A DNA stretch of 47,679 nucleotides from a virus. The stretch is from positions 1 through 47,679 of the IMG/VR virus record IMGVR_UViG_3300025435_000031, one strand, 5' to 3'. Below the pieces are notes generated by a model that was given only the letters and a program-made list of their open reading frames with translations, searched no databases and was not told where the DNA came from. A program made the position numbers and the translations under genes. Positions 1-5,750 of this stretch are shown here, piece after piece. Every line of letters begins with the position of its first letter. The stretch's first letter is position 1.

Positions 1-1
1 T

Positions 2-379
2 ATGACTAAAGGAACACCATTGAGCAGCCAGATCATTTGGCTTGAAGAACGAGTAAAAGAACTCGAAGATCAGGTGCAATATAAACAAAACACAATCGAC
101 GCACTGACTACTATGTGCAATAGGTTGCAAAATCAAACCGGTAATTCTGGGCTAGAGTCCGATAAAATTGAAAATATTTTAATGGATAGTTTGGATGCTC
201 GATACAAAAAGCAAGTTGAAAAGATCAGCAATTCTGGTGAGGGTATCTACACATCTCAGCGTGCTGCAGCTGTTTATCTGGTAGAAGAACTTGTTGACGA
301 AGTTATCAAATCGAGCTATGATGATAATCAAATCAAGCTCGCATACGCAATCGAACTGCTCAAGAGGAATCAATCTTGA
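2..379 (+). CDS. Hypothetical protein with N-terminal coiled coil
   Basis: A 125-residue protein that I do not recognise. Residues about 10-45 read as an amphipathic helix with heptad-like leucines and charged residues (IIWLEERVKELEDQVQ), so a coiled coil is likely. The C-terminal part is also helical and charged. The ATG lies at the very edge of the window, so the ribosome binding site cannot be seen and the true start could be upstream. It is the first of a run of tightly packed small rightward genes typical of phage early regions. Function unknown. Confidence 0.6.
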   Translation: MTKGTPLSSQIIWLEERVKELEDQVQYKQNTIDALTTMCNRLQNQTGNSGLESDKIENILMDSLDARYKKQVEKISNSGEGIYTSQRAAAVYLVEELVDEVIKSSYDDNQIKLAYAIELLKRNQS

Positions 380-392
380 GGGAGAAAAAGTA

Positions 393-656
393 ATGAAAGT
401 ATACGTCGACGAATATAACTCATTTGGTGGATGTGATGGTCTTCCATACGGTGTTGGTGATTACGTTAATCTTATTCCTTGGGATCTTGTTAAGGATACT
501 GATTGGGAAGCATGCAGCTATGGTAAAGACTATCAGCCAAAGGTTGTAGAAATATCCGAGGAGGATTACGCTAAGTTTCGTGAAGGATGTAAAAATATCC
601 ATGCTGTCATAAACGAAGTATACAAACAAGTGGGTGAGTGGTACGATAATGAGTGA
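393..656 (+). CDS. Hypothetical protein, 87 aa
   Basis: Not recognised. The start at 393 (MKVYVDEYNS) is chosen because a GAGGGA Shine-Dalgarno lies at 379-384. The reading frame is open further upstream but overlaps the previous gene. The protein is small, acidic and rich in Tyr and Trp, with no membrane segment or known motif. It overlaps the next gene by 8 nt (ATGAGTGA), which suggests translational coupling. Confidence 0.6.
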   Translation: MKVYVDEYNSFGGCDGLPYGVGDYVNLIPWDLVKDTDWEACSYGKDYQPKVVEISEEDYAKFREGCKNIHAVINEVYKQVGEWYDNE

Positions 657-999
657 TATTGTTGAGCGGTTGTTAAGTACTGGCGAACATTTGGCCAAAG
701 AAGCTGCTTATGAGATTGAGCGGCTAAAAGGTCACATTGAGGAGCTTGAAGGAACTGTCAGTATAGCTGCACTTGCCAATCAGCAGTTAAACAAAGAAAA
801 CAAGCGTCTTATGATCTACCGCAAAGCTATTCATAAAATGTGCTCTCACCGAATGAAGACAGTTGACCATTATATCATGGACGCCAAACAAGCCGTTGCA
901 TGGTATGAAGATCTTAGCGAAGAAGCTGTTGACAAAAAGCTAGAAGTAGACGACTATATCCGTATTGCCAAACAAGCACATCTAGATGCAGGTGACTGA
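649..999 (+). CDS. Hypothetical helical protein, 116 aa
   Basis: Not recognised. The start at 649 (MSDIVERLLS) overlaps the stop of the previous gene in ATGAGTGA and is preceded by a GGGTGAG Shine-Dalgarno. A GTG at 634 in the same frame is a less likely start. The protein is predicted to be mostly helical, with a coiled-coil-like stretch at about residues 18-60 (YEIERLKGHIEELEG). There is one Cys-Ser-His motif but no zinc-finger pattern. Likely an early or host-interaction gene by position only. Confidence 0.55.
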   Translation: MSDIVERLLSTGEHLAKEAAYEIERLKGHIEELEGTVSIAALANQQLNKENKRLMIYRKAIHKMCSHRMKTVDHYIMDAKQAVAWYEDLSEEAVDKKLEVDDYIRIAKQAHLDAGD

Positions 1000-1042
1000 C
1001 ATGATTAAAATAGTAAACTCAAACGAATATCAAGGAGACTCA

Positions 1043-1339
1043 ATGTATACCCTCAAGATTGATCCAGAAACAATGGATGGAATTATCAAGCAAGCGCTAA
1101 TCCATGATTATCGCAGTCTTCGTGATGCAACACATGATCTTATGAATCGTCCTATTCGTCCTTTTGAGACAGAAGATCTCCTTAACAATGTTAAGTGGGT
1201 AGAAGCAATGAAAACCTTACTAACATTCTATCTTGTTGATGAGGAATACGAAGATCTGATGGCTGAGGAACCTCAAGAGCAGTTTGATTGGTCTTTTGAT
1301 GAAGATGAAGAAGAGGAAGTTGAATCTGATGATGAATGA
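1043..1339 (+). CDS. Hypothetical acidic protein, 98 aa
   Basis: Not recognised. The frame is open from 986, but the start at 1043 (MYTLKIDPET) has the best Shine-Dalgarno, AAGGAG at 1032-1037. An alternative ATG at 1001 would sit one base after the upstream stop. The C-terminus is strongly acidic (a run of Asp and Glu over the last 20 residues). Its TGA overlaps the ATG of the next gene. Confidence 0.55.
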   Translation: MYTLKIDPETMDGIIKQALIHDYRSLRDATHDLMNRPIRPFETEDLLNNVKWVEAMKTLLTFYLVDEEYEDLMAEEPQEQFDWSFDEDEEEEVESDDE

Positions 1340-1568
1340 AGCTGATCAAGACCGCCATTTTGCAGACCATGCAATCGTTGATGGTCTTGAGCGTTTCAAT
1401 GTGGGAACATTCAAAACAGTAACAGAAGCAAGTTATTGGATTGAAGACTGGCGTTCACGCCATCTAAGCCGTACCCCTAATGCTTCGATACAGCAAGGAC
1501 CTCAAGGGATCTTTGCTATGTGTTGGATGAGAGCAGAGAATGAACAAGCTAAAACGAATCAAAGCTAA
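1332..1568 (+). CDS. Hypothetical protein, 78 aa
   Basis: Not recognised. The start at 1332 (MNEADQDRHF) overlaps the preceding stop in ATGAATGA; an ATG directly before it at 1329 is equally possible. The upstream part of this frame overlaps the acidic tail of the preceding gene and is not likely coding. The sequence has several Trp and His residues and reads as a small globular domain. It overlaps the next gene by 29 nt. Confidence 0.5.
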   Translation: MNEADQDRHFADHAIVDGLERFNVGTFKTVTEASYWIEDWRSRHLSRTPNASIQQGPQGIFAMCWMRAENEQAKTNQS

Positions 1569-1890
1569 AGATCCAAAGTTTGAGCTACATTTTGTTATTG
1601 GATTTTATGATCATCCATTAACAGGGCTTGCTCATTACGATGGAGAACTTGTATTCTTTGAAAGACAGTATCGTAGCAACTTCATCGAGCTATTCTCTCT
1701 GTCGTTCTTTGAGAAGTTAAAGTACAAGGTTCGTAAAGCTGGGTTTGAGATTTGTGTTGGAACACATAACACATATGACAAAGGAAAGGATGCGGATTTC
1801 TTCTATTGGCGTAGTCCAAAGTGGATCCACCGTATCCTTTATAATTATTATTACTACGGTTTGAATTTTAGTAAATGGAGAAACAAATGA
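1540..1890 (+). CDS. Hypothetical protein, 116 aa
   Basis: Not recognised. A basic, aromatic-rich protein with many Tyr and Phe residues, including a run of four Tyr near the C-terminus (YNYYYYG). No signal peptide or clear membrane segment is seen. The start ATG at 1540 lies inside the end of the preceding gene, and a purine-rich GAGCAGAG precedes it. It overlaps the following gene by 4 nt, in keeping with the polycistronic packing here. Confidence 0.5.
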   Translation: MNKLKRIKAKDPKFELHFVIGFYDHPLTGLAHYDGELVFFERQYRSNFIELFSLSFFEKLKYKVRKAGFEICVGTHNTYDKGKDADFFYWRSPKWIHRILYNYYYYGLNFSKWRNK

Positions 1891-2162
1891 GCAACGAACC
1901 TTTCAAAGCATTACTTGAGGAATATGTCAACTTGAAAGAAGAGAACAAACGTCTTCTTCATCAAAACAAATTAATGCAAAAAGAAATATCCAGTCAAGTG
2001 AAAGCTTCAAAACCAAAAGCTGACCTCTATACAATTAGTAGCAATAACCAAACCGCTAATTTGGTTGTTGGTGGTGGAATCACTCCAAAATGGGGGTTAA
2101 CTGACTTTGAATATGATACAGGACATGTTGTGGTTAGAGATGATTCTCATAACTGGGGCTAA
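1887..2162 (+). CDS. Hypothetical protein with N-terminal coiled coil, 91 aa
   Basis: Not recognised. The start at 1887 (MSNEPFKALL) has GGAG at 1877-1880; an in-frame ATG at 1875 lacks a good site. Residues about 5-40 form a leucine-rich charged helix (EYVNLKEENKRLLHQNKLMQ), probably a coiled coil. The C-terminal half is a Gly/Thr/Asn-rich segment with no known motif. This is the last gene before the intergenic promoter at 2192-2220. Confidence 0.5.
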   Translation: MSNEPFKALLEEYVNLKEENKRLLHQNKLMQKEISSQVKASKPKADLYTISSNNQTANLVVGGGITPKWGLTDFEYDTGHVVVRDDSHNWG

Positions 2163-2191
2163 CCTATTGATGTTTTTGTGAAAAAAAACTG

Positions 2192-2220
2192 TTGACTAAA
2201 TATTGTGGCCATGGTATTAT
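2192..2220 (+). promoter_or_regulatory. Sigma70-type promoter ahead of the DUF932 gene
   Basis: TTGACT at 2192-2197, a 17-bp spacer, and TATTAT at 2215-2220. An A-tract (GTG followed by eight A) lies immediately upstream at 2178-2188 and could act as an UP element. A near-copy of this arrangement occurs at 3442-3483. It sits in the 91-bp gap between two genes. Confidence 0.65.
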
Positions 2221-2253
2221 TAATAATCAAAAGTGTTCAAACGGAGAGAACAA

Positions 2254-3210
2254 ATGGCTCACAATATCGAATTTATCAATGGCAAAGCACAAATGGCATA
2301 TGCAGGGGATGTTCCTTGGCATGGCCTCGGTACTAAAGTTCCTAACGACCTCACACCAGCTCAAATGCTTGAGGTTGCAGGTCTTAACTGGACTGTTGAT
2401 AAGGTTCCTGCTTTTATTGAAACCAAGCCAGGTTGGAAGGTTCCTGTCGGCAAGTCTGCTCTGGTTCGTTCTTCAGACAGCTCAATTCTTGATGTTGTTT
2501 CTGATGACTGGAATCCAGTTCAGAACGAAACTGCTTTTGAGTTCTTCAATGACTTTGTAGCAGCTGGCGATATGGAAATGCATACAGCTGGCTCGTTGCA
2601 AGATGGTAAGATCGTTTGGGGTCTTGCCAAGGTCAAGCAGTCGTTTGAGCTGTTTAAAGGCGATGAGATTGAGTCTTACTTGCTGTTCTCTAACTTCCAC
2701 AAGTTTGGTGCTGCAACAGACGTTCGCTTTACACCAATTCGTGTTGTATGCAATAACACACTTACTCTTTCATTGAACCAGCAAGTTAACAACATGGCTA
2801 AGATTTCACATCGCCGTGTGTTTGATGGTGATAATGTTAAGATCATGCTTGGTATTGCATCTGATAAGCTCGCTCAATATAAAGAGATGGCAGCATTCCT
2901 TGGTTCTAAGCAGTATTCTGATGAGAATGTTGTTGAATACTTTAAGCGTGTGTTTCCCGTCCTTGGCCAAGCTAAGAAGAAGGAAATCTCTTCTAACGCT
3001 GCTTTGGCTCTTGATGTTATCCACGAACAGCCTGGTGCAAAGTATGCTGAAGGTTCATGGTGGCAAGCATTCAACACCGTTACCTACATGACCGATCACA
3101 TTATTGGTCGTAATGCTGACAACCGCTTGACGTCAGCTTGGTATGGTGCTAACAAGCAGCTTAAGACCAATGCATTAGAACTTGCTGTCGACTTTGCGGA
3201 GGCAGCGTAA
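2254..3210 (+). CDS. DUF932 (phage/plasmid-like) protein
   Basis: A 318-residue protein that matches the DUF932 / phage-plasmid TIGR03299 family by eye. The N-terminus has the family pattern of a protein body followed by YAGDVPWHGLGTKV, then a region about adapting to changed residues (FTPIRVVCNNTL) and a C-terminal NAWYGANKQLKTNALELA-like helix (here SAWYGANKQLKTNALELA). The molecular function of the family is not established. The start at 2254 (MAHNIEFING) is chosen over 2233 because of GGAGAG at 2243-2248. It has its own sigma70-like promoter. Its stop overlaps the next start by one base (TAATG). Confidence 0.8.
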   Translation: MAHNIEFINGKAQMAYAGDVPWHGLGTKVPNDLTPAQMLEVAGLNWTVDKVPAFIETKPGWKVPVGKSALVRSSDSSILDVVSDDWNPVQNETAFEFFNDFVAAGDMEMHTAGSLQDGKIVWGLAKVKQSFELFKGDEIESYLLFSNFHKFGAATDVRFTPIRVVCNNTLTLSLNQQVNNMAKISHRRVFDGDNVKIMLGIASDKLAQYKEMAAFLGSKQYSDENVVEYFKRVFPVLGQAKKKEISSNAALALDVIHEQPGAKYAEGSWWQAFNTVTYMTDHIIGRNADNRLTSAWYGANKQLKTNALELAVDFAEAA

Positions 3211-3458
3211 TGCTCACTGATCATGAGACCGAAATATTCTTTGTTGGTTTTTTTGCAGCAGTTATGAGTATTTGGCCTGTAGCATTCCTTTTACTCCTCC
3301 CACACGATGGTTGGAGAAAAGGATTCTACAAGGGTGAATATGAGCGAAAGATCAAATTATTGGAGAAGGATAACGAAGATTTACGTACGGATCTAGTATT
3401 CCATCAGCAAGTATTAGACAAGTATCTTCGTACAAAATTTAGTGAAAAAAATTGTTGA
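3210..3458 (+). CDS. Small membrane protein with C-terminal coiled coil
   Basis: An 82-residue protein with one strong hydrophobic segment at about residues 8-30 (FFVGFFAAVMSIWPVAFLLL) followed by a charged helix (about 45-75) with coiled-coil character. The topology suggests a single-pass inner-membrane protein with a cytoplasmic helical tail. No family is recognised. It is coupled to the DUF932 gene by a TAATG overlap, with GCGGAGGC upstream. The end of the gene overlaps the next promoter: its TGA falls inside the -35 element. Confidence 0.55.
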   Translation: MLTDHETEIFFVGFFAAVMSIWPVAFLLLLPHDGWRKGFYKGEYERKIKLLEKDNEDLRTDLVFHQQVLDKYLRTKFSEKNC

Positions 3459-3483
3459 TTTTATTCCAAGGATATTCTATACT
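3455..3483 (+). promoter_or_regulatory. Sigma70-type promoter ahead of the SWIM/PRTase operon
   Basis: TTGATT at 3455-3460, a 17-bp spacer and TATACT at 3478-3483, with seven A residues at 3445-3451 just upstream. The block GTG-A(7-8)-(C/T)TGTTGA(C/T)T is shared with the promoter at 2192, which supports a common early-promoter class. Confidence 0.65.
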
Positions 3484-3503
3484 AATACTATAGGAGATTT
3501 GTT

Positions 3504-3878
3504 ATGCGTGTAAAAGTTAAGAATCGTTTGTGGGAAAAGCGTCACCTCTATGCTAGCGGAGTTCAGAAAGAATTCTTCTGGATAGAAGGTGACATTATTG
3601 ACACTCCTAAGTGGGTTGACTATCCTGCTTTGACAATCCGTACAGGTCCTAAGCGCTATAATTTTTCTGTTATAGACTTAGCAATGGTTGTTGAGAAGGA
3701 CGGTGACGCCTTTACTGCTCCAGTTCAAAAGCCAAACGCTAAGATAGTTAAGGTCAAAGGTTCAAAGGGCGATATATATACTGTGACGATTGGTTTAAAG
3801 CATTCTTCATGTACATGTCATGCTTTTCAATTTCGTCGTTCTTGTAAACACATTAAACAGGTTATGGAAGCGGCCTAG
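3504..3878 (+). CDS. SWIM zinc-finger protein
   Basis: A 124-residue protein ending in a SWIM-type zinc-binding motif, CxC-x(8)-CxH: residues SCTCHAFQFRRSCKHIKQV near 103-120. SWIM domains bind DNA or proteins in bacterial and phage contexts. The N-terminal 90 residues are predicted to be beta-rich and carry no other known domain. A TAGGAG Shine-Dalgarno lies at 3491-3496. It is the first gene after the promoter at 3455 and is coupled to the next gene (TAGTG overlap). Its target is unknown. Confidence 0.65.
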   Translation: MRVKVKNRLWEKRHLYASGVQKEFFWIEGDIIDTPKWVDYPALTIRTGPKRYNFSVIDLAMVVEKDGDAFTAPVQKPNAKIVKVKGSKGDIYTVTIGLKHSSCTCHAFQFRRSCKHIKQVMEAA

Positions 3879-4300
3879 TGATTAATACTGATTGTAGTTT
3901 TGTTTCGCATGGTTTAATGAAAATGCTTGAAAAAGAGTACGGCTACAAGTATATTTTTGACACTTGTCTTCCAACAACAACTGGGGGTTGGTCAGCGTTT
4001 GCTGCTGGTATATTCTATACACCAGAAAATAAATATGTAGCTTTTTATGTTGATGGAAGTAGACAAAATTGGATTCAGGTTGATGCAACAGAAGCTGTCA
4101 ACGGAAGGTTCACTGGCATAAAAGCAAAAAATGGTGAAATAATATACAGTAGACATAAAACCCATCAAGCTATATCACAGGACAAATCTGTGTTTATTCT
4201 TGGCGGCCGTGAACGTGTTATTTCTTCACCAGCAGATCTTGTTGAGTTTGAAGTTGTTGGTGATAAATTAATGATTGTTGGAGAAGATAATGGAAATTGA
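3878..4300 (+). CDS. Hypothetical protein, 140 aa (GTG start)
   Basis: Not recognised. Translation probably starts at a GTG at 3878 that overlaps the preceding TAG (TAGTG); the next in-frame ATG is about 13 codons later. It is a globular, beta-rich sequence with several aromatic residues (AFYVDGSRQNWIQVDATEAVNGRF would be a beta-hairpin region). No membrane segment is seen. It overlaps the next gene by 11 nt. By position it works with the SWIM protein and the phosphoribosyltransferase, but nothing in the sequence says how. Confidence 0.55.
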   Translation: MINTDCSFVSHGLMKMLEKEYGYKYIFDTCLPTTTGGWSAFAAGIFYTPENKYVAFYVDGSRQNWIQVDATEAVNGRFTGIKAKNGEIIYSRHKTHQAISQDKSVFILGGRERVISSPADLVEFEVVGDKLMIVGEDNGN

Positions 4301-4961
4301 TCAGAAGATGCTCGATGATATGCGTGAGTGGATGCGTAATTATATTAATAACACGTGCATATATCGTGTGCAACCTGGTGAACTAGAACTTCCAAGTAAA
4401 CATCCAGATTATACGTATGCATGGCAAATTTATCTACGTCGTGGTTTGTTCAATAGTAAATTCCAATCAATATTAGGTGTGTTGTTTTGGGATATGTTTC
4501 AAGCCAAATTTAAGACAGCTAAATTTCAAATTGCTGGATTGGAAACTGGTGCAACACCAATATTATCAGCAATCGTTAATGCAGCAAGTCTTTTTGATAT
4601 TGAGTGTAATGCATTCAGCATTAGAGCTGACCGCAAGAAGTATGGGTTGTTTAATAGATTTGAAGGAATTGTTGATTATAAAACACCTGTGCTAATTGTG
4701 GATGACATTAGCAACTCAAAAGATACAATCCACAAAGCACTGTTTTACTGCACAAGTGGTGGGTTGCAGGTTGTACGCGATGCTTTCACGATTATTAACA
4801 AAGATCCAACAAACATTGAACAGGACAAGTACGTTGGCAACCAACTCAACGTAAAGAGTATATTCTCGCTCAATGATTTTGACCTCATGTATAATGATTA
4901 TATTGCAAAAAATGGAAATATAAATCTTGTTGACTTTGAGCGTGAAAGAGGCGATAAATAA
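4290..4961 (+). CDS. Orotate-phosphoribosyltransferase-like PRTase
   Basis: A 223-residue type I phosphoribosyltransferase. The PRPP-binding loop is visible at residues 134-146 (VLIVDDISNSKDT), preceded by GLETGATP at 83-90 and SIRADRKKYG at 110-119, the layout seen in orotate phosphoribosyltransferase (PyrE). The first 70 residues are extra helices. The family joins a base to PRPP; the substrate here is not proven, and pyrimidine salvage for phage DNA synthesis is an inference. The start at 4290 has GGAGAAG at 4280-4286 and overlaps the preceding gene. The stop codon lies inside the promoter motif of the tmRNA that follows. Confidence 0.7.
   Translation: MEIDQKMLDDMREWMRNYINNTCIYRVQPGELELPSKHPDYTYAWQIYLRRGLFNSKFQSILGVLFWDMFQAKFKTAKFQIAGLETGATPILSAIVNAASLFDIECNAFSIRADRKKYGLFNRFEGIVDYKTPVLIVDDISNSKDTIHKALFYCTSGGLQVVRDAFTIINKDPTNIEQDKYVGNQLNVKSIFSLNDFDLMYNDYIAKNGNINLVDFERERGDK
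4930..4960 (+). promoter_or_regulatory. Promoter for the tmRNA, with overlapping late-type motif
   Basis: TTGACT at 4930-4935, a 17-bp spacer and GATAAA at 4953-4958 give a sigma70-like promoter with the same TGTTGACT context as the other promoters. The -10 region also reads GATAAATA (4953-4960), the late-promoter form used elsewhere in this genome. The expected transcription start is near 4965. Confidence 0.5.
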
Positions 4962-4964
4962 TAT

Positions 4965-5185
4965 TGCTGAGGTTGCTGACGTAAGTAGAATAGATGAACT
5001 GGACACGAGGGCAGTACTCGTCCGGTCCACCATTTATGGGCCGGAAATAGGATCGACAGGCATAGTAAAGACTGTACCGAGACCAAAAGCAAACGTATTA
5101 GATGCAAACGATAATGCACCTATCTCTCATGCACTAGCTGCCTGAGAATGAGCTCGGTGGGGAGCTTGGAAACAGAATCCCCACC
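4965..5185 (+). ncRNA. ssrA: Circularly permuted two-piece tmRNA
   Basis: The acceptor piece comes first and ends in CCGGTCC-A-CCA (5022-5032). Five bases later the coding piece starts with GGGCCGG (5038-5044). These pair as a 7-bp acceptor stem with a G-U at the third pair, the alanine identity position. A perfect 5-bp T stem (ACGAG 5005-5009 / CTCGT 5017-5021) with a 7-nt loop abuts the acceptor strand exactly as in tRNA-like domains. The 5' piece continues with AGGATCGACAGGC, matching the tmRNA GGATTCGAC(A/G)GG element, and then the tag frame at 5104-5145. Acceptor-before-tag order is the permuted type of alphaproteobacteria. The function is rescue of stalled ribosomes with SmpB. The T loop (GGCAGTA) departs from TTCRA. 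I could not resolve the pseudoknots or P2 by eye, and the outer ends are estimates. Confidence 0.85.
5104..5145 (+). other. tmRNA tag reading frame (ANDNAPISHALAA)
   Basis: Starting at a GCA resume codon, the frame encodes ANDNAPISHALAA and then TGA. ANDN at the start and ALAA at the end are the hallmarks of alphaproteobacterial proteolysis tags recognised by ClpXP. The frame is continuous upstream to 4927, but that part is RNA structure, not protein. Confidence 0.85.
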
Positions 5186-5197
5186 ACATTTTTTTTT
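5156..5197 (+). terminator. Rho-independent terminator after the tmRNA
   Basis: GGTGGGG (5156-5162) pairs with CCCCACC (5179-5185) as a 7-bp GC-rich stem, followed by ACA and nine T residues (5189-5197). It ends the tmRNA transcript and probably sets the 3' end of the coding piece before trimming. Confidence 0.8.
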
Positions 5198-5206
5198 GAG
5201 GAACAT

Positions 5207-5284
5207 ATGGTTTTAATATCTACCACATTCTTTGTAATTGTAGGTTATTTGATATTATCAGAAATCATGGAACAGGTCCCTTAG
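5207..5284 (+). CDS. Possible 25-aa membrane peptide
   Basis: A very short frame after the terminator: MVLISTTFFVIVGYLILSEI followed by five more residues. Almost the whole peptide is one hydrophobic segment, and GAGGA at 5198-5202 provides a ribosome binding site 4 nt before the ATG. The stop codon falls in the tRNA-like fragment. No family is recognised, and a chance ORF is possible. Confidence 0.35.
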   Translation: MVLISTTFFVIVGYLILSEIMEQVP

Positions 5285-5295
5285 CTCAGCTGGAT
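5275..5295 (+). pseudogene. tRNA 5' fragment (acceptor strand plus half D-arm)
   Basis: GGTCCCT-TA-GCTC-AGCTGGAT is the first 21 bases of a normal tRNA (7-nt acceptor strand, U8-A9, D stem, D loop with GG). The tRNA sequence stops at 5295, exactly where TATAAATA begins. No matching acceptor 3' strand (AGGGACC) occurs nearby. It is best read as a tRNA gene truncated when the downstream endonuclease gene arrived. Confidence 0.65.
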
Positions 5296-5303
5296 TATAA
5301 ATA
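5296..5303 (+). promoter_or_regulatory. T4-type late promoter TATAAATA
   Basis: An exact match to the T4 late consensus TATAAATA. The start site would fall about 6 nt beyond the motif, near 5309, which is immediately downstream of the 5' arm of the hairpin at 5302-5332. Confidence 0.6.
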
Positions 5304-5332
5304 GACCTACGGACATGTATTAAGGAGGTCTA
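5302..5332 (+). promoter_or_regulatory. RBS-sequestering hairpin ahead of the endonuclease gene
   Basis: TAGACCT (5302-5308) and AGGTCTA (5326-5332) form a perfect 7-bp inverted repeat with a 17-nt loop. The 3' arm contains half of the very strong Shine-Dalgarno AAGGAGGT (5322-5329). Read-through transcripts would fold and hide the site. Transcripts from the late promoter at 5296-5303 would lack the 5' arm. T4 I-TevI and a few other T4 genes are known to be controlled this way. Confidence 0.6.
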
Positions 5333-5333
5333 C

Positions 5334-5750
5334 ATGAATACAAGAGATATAGGTAAATTTGGTGAGCTTGTTGCTATGAAAGAATTATCAAAAATTGGAT
5401 ACGATATTTTACTACCAACATCAGATCATTTACCATTTGATTTTGTTGCTTATAAAAATTCAATGCTATTTAAAATTCAAGTAAAAACAAGAAGTAAGAC
5501 AAACGGTGTTTTATCTTTCAAACTATCAAAAAACCCATATCCAAGATACAACGAAACAGTTCAAGGGCGTAAATATAGTGAACAAGATTTTGATTGGTTG
5601 TTGCTTGTTGACATAGAAACTGAATCAGTTTATAAGTTTACATGGGAAGATTTGATTGATAAAGAATCAATTAATCTAAGAATAGAAAAAACAAAAAACA
5701 ATCAAACAAAAGGCGTTTGGATAGCAGAAAATTATGCGCTCGTAGCTTAA
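5334..5750 (+). CDS. PD-(D/E)XK homing-endonuclease-like protein (I-Ssp6803I type)
   Basis: A 138-residue small nuclease. The N-terminus reads GKFGELVAMKEL with Glu11, then LPFDFVA with Asp36, and FKIQVKTRS with Gln49 and Lys51. This E...D...QxK pattern fits the restriction-fold homing endonuclease I-Ssp6803I (PDDEXK_5 family), which lives in a tRNA-fMet intron. Length is also close to that family. It lies between a truncated tRNA and an intact tRNA-Arg, and its last five codons and stop are inside the tRNA-Arg gene. There is no sign of intron structure, so it appears to be a free-standing mobile gene. Expression is probably late only (hairpin and TATAAATA upstream). A DUF4365-like nuclease of another role is the main alternative. 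Confidence 0.7.
   Translation: MNTRDIGKFGELVAMKELSKIGYDILLPTSDHLPFDFVAYKNSMLFKIQVKTRSKTNGVLSFKLSKNPYPRYNETVQGRKYSEQDFDWLLLVDIETESVYKFTWEDLIDKESINLRIEKTKNNQTKGVWIAENYALVA

Noticed and set aside
293-322. TTGACG-type -35 inside the first gene
   Set aside because: There is no suitable -10 box at 16-18 bp and it is wholly within coding sequence.
4927-5145. A 72-codon open frame ending ANDNAPISHALAA
   Set aside because: Only the last 13 codons are translated, as the tmRNA tag. The upstream part encodes acceptor and tRNA-like RNA structure.
5275-5295. tRNA fragment as a phage attachment site
   Set aside because: There is no integrase or excision gene in the window, and the phage type is lytic. 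The adjoining homing-endonuclease-like gene explains the fragment better.
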